Positions 14,751-21,590 of a stretch of DNA of 27,911 bases are shown in pieces. How positions within the stretch are numbered: position 1 is the first letter of the stretch; every line of letters begins with the position of its first letter. The position numbers and the translations under genes were made by a program. Origin of the DNA: JAGQRJ01 sp041402045 (GTDB lineage: Bacteria; Planctomycetota; J058); the NCBI GenBank assembly GCA_041402045.1, contig JAWKSZ010000089.1, forward strand, positions 1 to 27,911, in the 5' to 3' direction. The notes beneath the pieces are model-generated. The model saw only the letters and a list, made by a program, of their open reading frames with translations, was not told where the DNA came from and made no database searches.

Positions 14751-15541
14751 AGGAAGACCTCTCGCGGATCGCGCTCCTGATCGACTACGAGGAGATCGTG
14801 GCCGGTCTGCCTTCGGGCCGTAAATTCAATATCAAGAACGTCTTGGAGCGCGTGCTCGACATGGGCAAGGTCGTCTTCAAGCGCGCCTACGCCGACTGGC
14901 GCAGCCACGACAAGGCCAAGCTCGAGCTGCACAAGCTGGGCTTCGACCTGATCGAGACCCCCAAGGGTCAGCGCAGCCAGAAGAGCAACGCCGATATCCG
15001 CATGGTCGTCGACGCCATGGAGATGGTGATCTCCAAGGAGCATATCGACACCTTCGCCATGGTCACCGGCGACAGCGACGTGACCCCGCTCGTGAGCAAG
15101 CTCCGCGAGTACGACAAGACCGTGGTCGGGATCGCCTGCCGCTCGACCGCGAGCAAGCTCCTCGTCGACTCCTGCGACGAGTTCATTTTCTACGAGCAGC
15201 TCGCCGCCGTCGACGTCGACGAAGGCCAGAAGCGCCTCGCCGCCAGCCAGTCGGTCAAGGGCGGCCGCCAGATCGAGCGCCGCCGCGCCGAGGCCCTGTT
15301 CCTCGTGCTCGACACCACCCGCAGCCTGCTCCGCCAAAAGGAGCAGGTCTACGCCTCCTCGGTCAAGCAGGCGATCACCCGCCGCCACCCCTCCTTCAGC
15401 GAGGGCTTCCACGGCTACTCGACCTTCTCCGAGCTCGTGCGCGACGCCGTCGACCTGCAGTTGATCGAGGCCTCCCGCGACGACAAGACCGGGAACCACC
15501 TGATCACCGGGTTGGGGAAGAAGTTCGCCAGCGCCCTGTAG
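14747..15541 (+). CDS. NYN-domain (LabA/DUF88-like) protein with C-terminal LOTUS (OST-HTH) domain
   Basis: This encodes 264 residues from a TTG overlapping the preceding stop. The NYN (PIN-like) RNase domain spans about residues 1-150. Acidic residues at the expected places are D13 in LLIDYEE, D83 in NADIRMVVDAM, and D109 and D111 in VTGDSDVTPLV. The more usual Asn after the first Asp is replaced here (IDYEE). A linker leads to a LOTUS domain at about 185-255 (VYASSVKQAITRRHPSFSE, GYSTFSELV). LOTUS domains bind RNA, with G-quadruplex binding reported for some, and NYN-LOTUS architectures are known in bacteria and in eukaryotic MARF1. An RNA-processing or RNA-decay role is likely; the target is unknown. 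Confidence 0.9.
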   Translation: MKEDLSRIALLIDYEEIVAGLPSGRKFNIKNVLERVLDMGKVVFKRAYADWRSHDKAKLELHKLGFDLIETPKGQRSQKSNADIRMVVDAMEMVISKEHIDTFAMVTGDSDVTPLVSKLREYDKTVVGIACRSTASKLLVDSCDEFIFYEQLAAVDVDEGQKRLAASQSVKGGRQIERRRAEALFLVLDTTRSLLRQKEQVYASSVKQAITRRHPSFSEGFHGYSTFSELVRDAVDLQLIEASRDDKTGNHLITGLGKKFASAL

Positions 15542-15631
15542 CGCCCCGCGTGGGCCCTGGGTCGTTGAAGACGGGGCAGGGGCAGCAGGGCAGAGGCAGG
15601 GGCCGCGCCGCGCGGGACCGGGGCGCGGATG

Positions 15632-16010
15632 GGGATGGGCGCAGGCAAGCTGCGCCCCTACGTCGGACCCGGGGAACGTCGGCCGCCCACCGCGATTGGC
15701 GCCCCACCGTGCCGACCAGCCCTGCCGAGTCCGTGAGGTGGAGGGACGACAGACCCGGGCGGGGACAAGCCCCGCCCCTACCCTGAGGTCGGTGTCGTTG
15801 CCGGCGTAGAAGCACCGGCGGTGCGGAAGCGCACGGGCGAGTAGCGCGACCCACGCCGTCCCATCACGGCCCGCGCCACCGAACAACACGCCCGGGCCAT
15901 CCCATCACCGGCCGTGCGGCAGAACAACGCGCCCGCGCCATCCCATCGTCACCGGTCGTGCGGCCGAACAGCACGTCGTTGTAGGGGCGCAGCTCGCCTG
16001 CGCCCATCCC
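15632..16010. repeat. Dispersed GC-rich palindromes in the 15.5-17.0 kb gap
   Basis: Three elements of the ccctac family lie here: 15632-15662 (gggcgcaggcaagctgcgcc), 15738-15784 (ggtggagggacgacagaccc followed by a cggggacaagccccg hairpin) and, in the opposite orientation, 15981-16010 (gtaggggcgcagctcgcctg). The first is nearly identical to copies at 11741 and 26221. Bases 15840-15950 also repeat the phrase cgcc(a/g)ccgaacaacacgcccg in approximate form. I find no gene. Confidence 0.75.
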
Positions 16011-16040
16011 ACCCCCGCCGCGCGAGCGCGCACCGAACCC

Positions 16041-16720
16041 ACAGCACGCGTCCCCCCAGGCGGAGCACCCTTCTCTCACCGGCTCCGCGCAGCGCGCCCT
16101 GCCCACTGCCGGGTGTCGGTTCGCCGTCGGCCACGCGGCGCGGGCGCCCACCCCACCGCACGCGTCCCCCAAGCGGAGCACCCTTCTCTCACCGGCTCCG
16201 CGCAGGCGCCCTTGCCCGCTGCCGGGTGTCGGTTCGCCGTCGGGCCGCTGCGCGGCCGCGCGAGCGCGCAGACCCCACCGCACGGGCCCCAGGCGGAGCA
16301 CCCTTCTCTCACTCGCTTCGCGCAGCGCGCCCTGTTCCCGCCGACAGGTGCCCTCGGCGCCTTCGGCGCCTCGGCGGTGAATCAGCATTCGCCCGCCCGC
16401 GCCCACCGCCGCGCCACCGGCTTCTGCGCAGCGCGCGCCCGGCGCCTTCGGCAGACCACTGGTCGCTCCGCCTGCCCTCCGCTGGGCTTCTCGCGCAGCG
16501 CGCCCTGCCCCCGCCGACCTTTCTGCGCCCTCGGCGCCTTCGGCGCCTTCGGCGGTGAATCAGCATCTGCCCGCCCGCCCTCCGCCGGGCTTCGCGCAGC
16601 GCCCTGCCCCCGCTCTGCGTGCCCTCGGCGCTCTCGGCGCCTCGGCGGTGAATCAGCATCGGCCCGCCTGCCCACCGCCGGGCCACCGGCTCGCGCAGCG
16701 CGCCCTGTCCCCGCCGACGT
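16041..16720 (-). repeat. Two interleaved repeat families in a gene-free region
   Basis: Family A (about 85 bases) occurs at about 16041-16130, 16154-16241 and 16277-16346 (partial), each with ggcggagcacccttctctca (aagcgg in the second) and most with gccgggtgtcggttcgccgt. Family B occurs at about 16319-16400, 16493-16590 and 16594-16690, with a partial fourth, each with ggcggtgaatcagcat next to ggcgccttcggcgcc. Read on the minus strand, family B gives the well-known artefact peptides of the LIHRRGAEGAE kind. It is a dispersed non-coding repeat. Confidence 0.8.
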
Positions 16721-16847
16721 CACGGGCCGCCCGCGGGTGGACGACATTCCACCGCGCCGCCGCCCATCCCATCGCCACGCCGCCCACCCAGCCTCCGATT
16801 TGCTGCACCCATACCGTCACCCCATCGCGGCCTCCGCCTTTAAGGCT

Positions 16848-17027
16848 CGATAAATCGGACGCTTGGGGCGTAGCCTTTTGTTCTCACACTCCTTTCCAGT
16901 TTCGGGATTGCGTCGAAGTGGATCGATAAAGGTCGCGTTTAGACGTTCCCCTCACGGGACTTAGTTCACAGGGCCGTGTGGCAGGCGGAGTGCATCACCG
17001 TTCGCTGAGATCAGGCGCGGAGGTGTC
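16848..17027 (+). promoter_or_regulatory. AT-richer upstream region of the lamin-tail lipoprotein
   Basis: After about 1.3 kb of extremely GC-rich repeats, this segment is noticeably richer in A and T (gataaatcggacg, ccttttgttctcacac, gataaaggtcgcgtttag). It probably contains the promoter and 5' leader of the gene at 17028. A ggaggt ribosome binding site is at 17019-17024. No specific -35/-10 pair can be called with confidence. Confidence 0.4.
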
Positions 17028-18458
17028 ATGCGCGGTCAACGACTTGGAATGGTTTTGGTGGTCCTCGGAGTGCTCGGGCTCAGCGCCTGCGGCGGTAACA
17101 AGAGCAGCAAGCGCAGCTCGACGACCTCTCCGGTGACCTCGAACTCCACTGGAAACACGAACTCGAACAACACCAACACCGGCAGCGACGAGCTGGCGCT
17201 GGACGTGGTGGCGGCGACCGTCACCGAGTCCAAGCCCGCGGCGGACCTGGTCGCGCTGACGGTGACCCTCAGCGCGCCGGCCACCAACGCGGCGGCGGTC
17301 GAGTTCGAAGGCCTCACGATCACCGCCAGCGGCACGGTCGACGAGAGCACCGAGCTCGGCGAGATCAAGCTCGTGGGCGACGACAACAAGAACGGCGCCC
17401 TCGACGCTGGCGAGCCGACCCTCGGGACCGGCGCGGCCCCGATCCAGTTCCAGGCCGACGACGGCAGCGTGAGCTTCTCGGTGGCCCAGGCGATTTCGAT
17501 CGCGCCCGGCGCCGACATTCAGCTCCTGGTCGTGGTCGACGCCTCGATCAGCACCGCGCCCACGATCACCGGCAAGACGATCGAGCTCGGCGTCGCCGCC
17601 GCAGCCGACGTGACCGTCACCCAGAACGGGACGGCGATCACGCTCACGGGCACGACGCCCACGCCGGCCCAGCCGATCACGCTCTTCGTGCACGACCACC
17701 TGCTGATCAGCGAGATCGTCCCGACCCCGACCGACGGCGAGTACATCGAGCTGTTCAACCCCACCGCCCAGGCGATCGACCTGACCGACGTGTTCCTCAC
17801 CGACGCGACGAACCAGGCCAGCACGATCTGGTACTACAACCTGCCCACCGGGGCCGGCTTCGCGCCGGACAACGCGTTCGACTACCTGGTGCGCTTCCCC
17901 GCCGGCGCCCAGATCCAGCCCGGGCAGACGATCACCGTGGCCTACAGCGGCAGCGGCTTCCAGGCGACCTACGCCCAGGACGCCACCTACTGCATGCGTG
18001 ACGCCGCCGGCACCACGGTCCAAATGCTGACCGCCGACACCGCCAACCCGCCCGCCTGGTCGGCGACCCCGATCCCCGGCACCGGCGGCGTGCTGACCAA
18101 CGGCGGCGAGCCCACGATCCTGTTCCGCTGGGACGGGACCTCCGACCTGGTCCAGGACCTGGACTACATGTATTACGGCACCTCGACCGCGGCCAACCAG
18201 CGGATCGACAAGACCGGCGTCACGATCGACGGCCCCGACGCCGACACCGCCGCCGGCGCCTACACCGCCGAGACCGCGACCTTCATGCAGCCCGACTTCC
18301 CCGTGACCGGCCTCCCCACCAACGGGATCCAGCGCGTGGACTTCACCGAGGGCGCCGAGGTCCAGACCGGCGGCAACGGGATCACCACCAACGACGAGAC
18401 CTCCGAGGACTTCCTCGTGACCTTCGCCAACGGCACGCCCACCCCGGGCGCTCCCTGA
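17028..18458 (+). CDS. Secreted lipoprotein with lamin-tail domain (LTD)
   Basis: This encodes 476 residues, with ggaggt 4 nt before the ATG. Residues 1-21 are a lipoprotein signal (MVLVVLGVLGLSAC, lipid-attached C21). A low-complexity Ser/Thr/Asn linker follows to about residue 52. Residues 55-220 form a beta-rich region with a calcium-loop-like segment, DDNKNGALDAGE (about 122-133), as in dockerin-like or EF-hand loops. From about 224, LLISEIVPTPTDGEYIELFNP is the start of a bacterial lamin-tail domain, a beta-sandwich common in secreted and surface proteins; it runs to about 345. Asp and Thr are abundant throughout. A cell-surface or extracellular binding role is likely. It appears monocistronic. 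Confidence 0.88.
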   Translation: MRGQRLGMVLVVLGVLGLSACGGNKSSKRSSTTSPVTSNSTGNTNSNNTNTGSDELALDVVAATVTESKPAADLVALTVTLSAPATNAAAVEFEGLTITASGTVDESTELGEIKLVGDDNKNGALDAGEPTLGTGAAPIQFQADDGSVSFSVAQAISIAPGADIQLLVVVDASISTAPTITGKTIELGVAAAADVTVTQNGTAITLTGTTPTPAQPITLFVHDHLLISEIVPTPTDGEYIELFNPTAQAIDLTDVFLTDATNQASTIWYYNLPTGAGFAPDNAFDYLVRFPAGAQIQPGQTITVAYSGSGFQATYAQDATYCMRDAAGTTVQMLTADTANPPAWSATPIPGTGGVLTNGGEPTILFRWDGTSDLVQDLDYMYYGTSTAANQRIDKTGVTIDGPDADTAAGAYTAETATFMQPDFPVTGLPTNGIQRVDFTEGAEVQTGGNGITTNDETSEDFLVTFANGTPTPGAP

Positions 18459-18459
18459 G

Positions 18460-19065
18460 CTGAAGCGGTCTCGCTCCAAGAACGGCGCGCGGGGGGGCTC
18501 GAGCCTCCCCGCGTCGTTCTTTTCCGGAGAGGTCCTGGACGTCGCCCGCGGGCTCCTGGGCAAGCTGCTGCTCGTCGACGGCGTGGGCGGCCCGCTGGTC
18601 GAGACCGAGGCCTACCACCCCTCCGAGCCCGCCTCCCACAGCCACCGCGGCCCGACCCCGCGCAACCGCAGCATGTTCCTCCGCGGCGGGCACGTCTACG
18701 TCTACCGGATCCACCGCTCGCTGTGCGTGAACCTGGTCACCGGACCCCCGGGCGAGGGCGCCGCCGTGCTCCTGCGCGCGCTGTGGCCGACCCACGGGCT
18801 GGACCGGATCGCCGCGCGCCGCGCGCCCCAGCCCCGGCGGAGCTGGACCGACGGCCCGGGCAAGCTCTGCCAGGCCCTCGCGATCACCCTCGCCGACGAC
18901 GGCGGGCGCATAGGCCAACGCGTGCGGATCGTGGACGCCCCCCCGGTGCCCGAGGCGGCGGTCGCGCGCGGCCCGCGGATCGGGATCAGCAAGGCCCGCG
19001 AGCTGCCCTGGCGCTTCTGGGTCCCCGACCCCGCGGGGCTGGGGGGGACAGCGCTGGAGCCCTGA
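18460..19065 (+). CDS. mpg: 3-methyladenine DNA glycosylase (AAG/MPG family)
   Basis: The protein is about 201 residues if translation starts at CTG 18460. It removes alkylated purines in base-excision repair. LVETEAYHPSEPASHSHRG holds the catalytic glutamate. PRNRSMF, VNLVTGPPGEGAAVLLRAL, DGPGKLCQALAI and RIGISKARELPWRF are family hallmarks. The usual segment VYxIYGxHxC is altered to VYVYRIHRSLC. The conserved N terminus (LPASFFSGEVLDVARGLLGK) is encoded upstream of the first GTG (18583), and the frame has no ATG, GTG or TTG there. The start is therefore a rare CTG, 1 nt after the lipoprotein stop, or has been lost. A terminator-like hairpin overlaps its first codons, and the 3' end is tandemly duplicated. 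Confidence 0.85.
   Translation: MKRSRSKNGARGGSSLPASFFSGEVLDVARGLLGKLLLVDGVGGPLVETEAYHPSEPASHSHRGPTPRNRSMFLRGGHVYVYRIHRSLCVNLVTGPPGEGAAVLLRALWPTHGLDRIAARRAPQPRRSWTDGPGKLCQALAITLADDGGRIGQRVRIVDAPPVPEAAVARGPRIGISKARELPWRFWVPDPAGLGGTALEP
18478..18523 (+). terminator. Strong stem-loop with T-rich tail inside the start of mpg
   Basis: aagaacggcgcg pairs with cgcgtcgttctt (one mismatch), and an inner GGGG/CCCC stem closes around gctcgagcc. The 3' arm ends in ttcttttcc. It has the form of an intrinsic terminator for the lipoprotein gene, 20 bases after its stop, but it also encodes roughly residues 7-22 of the glycosylase. It may terminate most lipoprotein transcripts and limit read-through into mpg. 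Confidence 0.6.
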
Positions 19066-19242
19066 CGGGACGCGATCACCCTCGCCGACGACGGCGGGCG
19101 CGTGGACGCCCCCGCCGTGCCCGAGGCGGCGGTCGCGCGCGGCCCGCGGATCGGGATCAGCAAGGCCCGCGAGCGGCCCTGGCGCTTCTGGGTCCCCGAC
19201 CCCGCGGCCCTGTGGGGGACAGCGCTGGAGCCCTGACGGGAC
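18880..19242 (+). repeat. Tandem duplication of the 3' end of mpg
   Basis: Copy 1 is 18880-19071 and copy 2 is 19072-19242. Both begin gcgatcaccctcgccgacga and end ggagccctgacggga(c). Copy 2 lacks 21 bases (ataggccaacgcgtgcggat plus c) and has a few substitutions. Copy 2 follows the stop codon yet keeps an open frame through to its own TGA at 19234-19236, with RERPWRFW where the gene has RELPWRFW. Confidence 0.92.
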
Positions 19243-19333
19243 ACGGGCGTCTCGCGCGCCGGCGTAACCCACGCTTTCGTGGTCCCTTGCGTCGGCCCGG
19301 GGATTGAACTGGAGGGGGTCAAGGAGATCGTCC

Positions 19334-19837
19334 ATGACCCGCACGCTGTTCACCTGCCTCGTCGCCCTGCTCGCCTTCAGCGCCGGCTGCGCCGAGGTGG
19401 ACTACCAGGGCGAGGTCTACCCCGAGACCGAAGCGCCCCTCGTGGTGGACAGCCTCAGCTCGCTCCCCGGCGACTACATGCCGATCGGGCGCGCGGTGGC
19501 CAGCGTCCCCGCGGGCTACGGCGGCGACTCCCTGGTCGAGGCCCTCCAAGAGCAAGCCGCCGAGGTCGGCGCCCACGCGGTGGTCGTCGGCGAGTACCGC
19601 AAGGTCCTGGTCGGCAAGCACCTCCACTGGCGCTACGAACCCTACTCCGGCTCCTACGACCGCGCCTACGACACCGGGCTCCTGGGCTCGTGGTCCGGGC
19701 TGAGCTTCGACCCGGGCTGGAACGCGCCCATGGTCCACTACGACTTCGACCTCGAGCTCAAGGCCGTGTTCCTGCGCCGGGCTCCGACGAGCACGAGCCA
19801 GAGCCCCGCGGCCACCGATCCCGCGTCCACCAAGTAA
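19334..19837 (+). CDS. Hypothetical lipoprotein
   Basis: This encodes 167 residues, with AAGGAG at 19321-19326 setting the ATG at 19334. Residues 1-19 are a lipoprotein signal (LFTCLVALLAFSAGC). After the lipobox comes a domain with GDYMPIGRAVASVPAGYGG and an alpha/beta stretch, LVEALQEQAAEVGAHAVVVG, typical of small envelope lipoproteins that build a Rossmann-like or YbjQ/SHOCT-like core; I do not assign a family. The mid-region is Tyr/Ser/Trp-rich. The next gene begins 6 nt after the stop, so they are probably cotranscribed. Confidence 0.8.
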   Translation: MTRTLFTCLVALLAFSAGCAEVDYQGEVYPETEAPLVVDSLSSLPGDYMPIGRAVASVPAGYGGDSLVEALQEQAAEVGAHAVVVGEYRKVLVGKHLHWRYEPYSGSYDRAYDTGLLGSWSGLSFDPGWNAPMVHYDFDLELKAVFLRRAPTSTSQSPAATDPASTK

Positions 19838-19843
19838 CGCGCC

Positions 19844-20497
19844 GTGCCCCGGATCCTGCTCTGCCTGCCCCCCTTTGCCTTCGCCGCGATCCTGGCCGCC
19901 ACCGGCGCCCCCGGCGACCGCTTCTGGGCCGCCGACGTGTCCCCCCAGCGCCGCGCCGAGCTCGCGCCCCTGCGCCGTGAGCTCGAGGCCGCCCTCGCGG
20001 AGCTCGGCCCCTCGCCCGCCGAGCGGATCGCCGAGCTGCGCGCCTCCCCCGCCCAGCGCCGGCGCATGCGCGAGTTGGTCGAGACCTGGAACCGCCGCCC
20101 GCAGAACGGCGACGGCGGCCTGATCCGCGCCCGCCAGCGCGACGAGCTGCTCGAGCACTTCGGGCTCCAGGCACTCCCGGTCCTGCTCCGAGCCCTCGAC
20201 GGCCGCGCCTTCTGGGAGCGGCGCACCGCCGCCACGGCCTGTCAGCTCCTGGTCGAGCGCTACGGCGACCAGGCGCGCTGGCACCTGCTCCGGGCCGAGG
20301 CTCCCGCCGACGTGATCGAGCTGGTCGGCGTCGGCCCCTACGCCGAGCGCGTGCGGGCGGCGGTACCACCACGTCGAGGTTTGCCCTCAGGTCGTCCTCG
20401 GCGCGCCGACCCCTGGGCGAGGCCCGGGATCTGCGCCGCCGCCCGGGACTTCTGGGGGAGAACGAGCAGACCATGTCATGGAGCGCCGCCTGCGTGA
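19844..20497 (+). CDS. Exported protein of unknown function with a decayed C terminus
   Basis: This encodes 217 residues from a GTG 6 nt after the lipoprotein stop. Residues 1-22 form a signal peptide (RILLCLPPFAFAAILAATGAPG). Residues 30-165 are helical (RRELEAALAELGPSPAERIA, FGLQALPVLLRALDGRAFWE) and resemble HEAT-like helices, though not clearly. After about residue 172 (AERVRAAV) the sequence becomes Arg/Pro-rich and looks out of frame. The same frame beyond the stop again reads like real protein (20498-20650), so the gene is probably disrupted by compensating indels. Confidence 0.55.
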   Translation: MPRILLCLPPFAFAAILAATGAPGDRFWAADVSPQRRAELAPLRRELEAALAELGPSPAERIAELRASPAQRRRMRELVETWNRRPQNGDGGLIRARQRDELLEHFGLQALPVLLRALDGRAFWERRTAATACQLLVERYGDQARWHLLRAEAPADVIELVGVGPYAERVRAAVPPRRGLPSGRPRRADPWARPGICAAARDFWGRTSRPCHGAPPA

Positions 20498-20650
20498 AGC
20501 GCCTGGCGCGACGCCCACGCCGCGCGCAGGGCCGCCTTCCGCGAGGCCGAGGCCCAGCGCGAAGCCCGCGCCGCCGCGAAGCTGGAGCAAGCCTTTGACG
20601 CGGTGAGCGACGGCGAGCGGCTCGAGGAGTCATGCCGAAGCAGGTCCCTC
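20498..20650 (+). pseudogene. Detached 3' remnant of the preceding exported-protein gene
   Basis: Directly after the stop at 20495-20497, the same frame reads AWRDAHAARRAAFREAEAQR and KLEQAFDAVSDGERLEES, a charged helical segment with normal codon use. It merges into a dispersed repeat at about 20640. It has no plausible start codon and is best seen as the original C terminus. Confidence 0.45.
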
Positions 20651-21590
20651 CTCCGGAAGGTGGAGGGCCTGATGACCTGGCGGGATGAGCCGGCTTGTCC
20701 TCGCCCGGGTATGTGCGTCCCTCGAGCCTCCGTGGCGGCGGAGCCCGAGCAGGCGCCGCGGCTAGGCCTCCACCGAAGGGTGGAGGGACGCACATACCGG
20801 CGGGGATGTCTCCGCCCCTACGCCAGGGAGAGCAACGCCACCGCAGAAGAGCTCCGCGCTGGCCAGCGCGCCACGCGCTCATGCATGCTGTGCCGAACAC
20901 TCCTGGGACGAGCCCCGCCTACCCCGAAAAACGCACACGCGTGCAGGATTCGAGGCTCCGCGCAGGATCGAACGCCTTCCTCGACGTCCGGCGGGCGGGG
21001 AGCGAAATCCCTGCCCCTACCTCCTGAAAACGCACACGCGCAGGATTCGAGGCTCCGCGCAGGTCGAACGCTCCCCGACTCCGCGGGGCGGGGATCAACC
21101 GACAAACCCCGCCCCTACCGCCCGTGAGGGCACACGCGCCGGATTGAGAGGCACAGCCGATTCGAGCCTCGACGGCGAAGACTGCGTCGAATACCCAGAT
21201 CAACCCCGCCTCTACCCTGAAAACGCACACGCGCAGGATTGAGGGTTCTTGCCGATCGGCACCTCGTGGGCCGAGGCCCTGCCGGAACCCCGTCCGGGTC
21301 TCGCACCGAATCGCCGGATCGCCCTGAATTGGGGTAGCGGGCTTCATCCCCGCCTGGTGTTCGTCAGGCCCTCCACCTTGCGGAGGAGGGGGCTTCCGGT
21401 TCAGCGCTCGACCTCCGCGGTGCCTCCTTCCTGCGCGGCTGCGTGTTCGGGGTAGGGGCGGGACTGCTCCCGCCCAGGTCTGTCAGCCTGTTCTGCGGAG
21501 GGACGGGGCTTCGTCCAGCGCTCGACCCTGCGCGGAGCCTCCCTTCCTGCGCGGCCGTTTTTCAGGGTACCGCGCCGAACACTTGTGGGT
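20650..21590. repeat. Modular dispersed repeats filling a 1-kb gap
   Basis: ccctac-family palindromes occur near 20655-20720, 20773-20823, 20990-21025, 21085-21120, 21200-21220, 21330-21350 and 21450-21475. A second module containing aacgcacacgcg(c/t)gcaggatt(c)gag recurs near 20933, 21028 and 21223, with a variant at 21130, spaced about 95 bases apart. From 21360 the phrase gtcaggccctccaccttgcg appears inverted relative to gaaggtggagggcctgatga at 20658. No gene is supported. Confidence 0.7.

Noticed and set aside
15864..16740. Small proteins of the HRRGAEGAE type on the minus strand
   Set aside because: They are translations of a dispersed repeat and shift frame between copies.
16995..18563. 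522-codon minus-strand frame over the lamin-tail lipoprotein
   Set aside because: Gly/Val/Asp/Arg-rich antisense reading of a gene that has a signal peptide, lipobox and domain match.
19255..19315. Possible tRNA (ggggattgaactgg looks like a T-arm complement)
   Set aside because: No acceptor stem, anticodon arm or proper GTTCGAAT-type T-loop can be folded.
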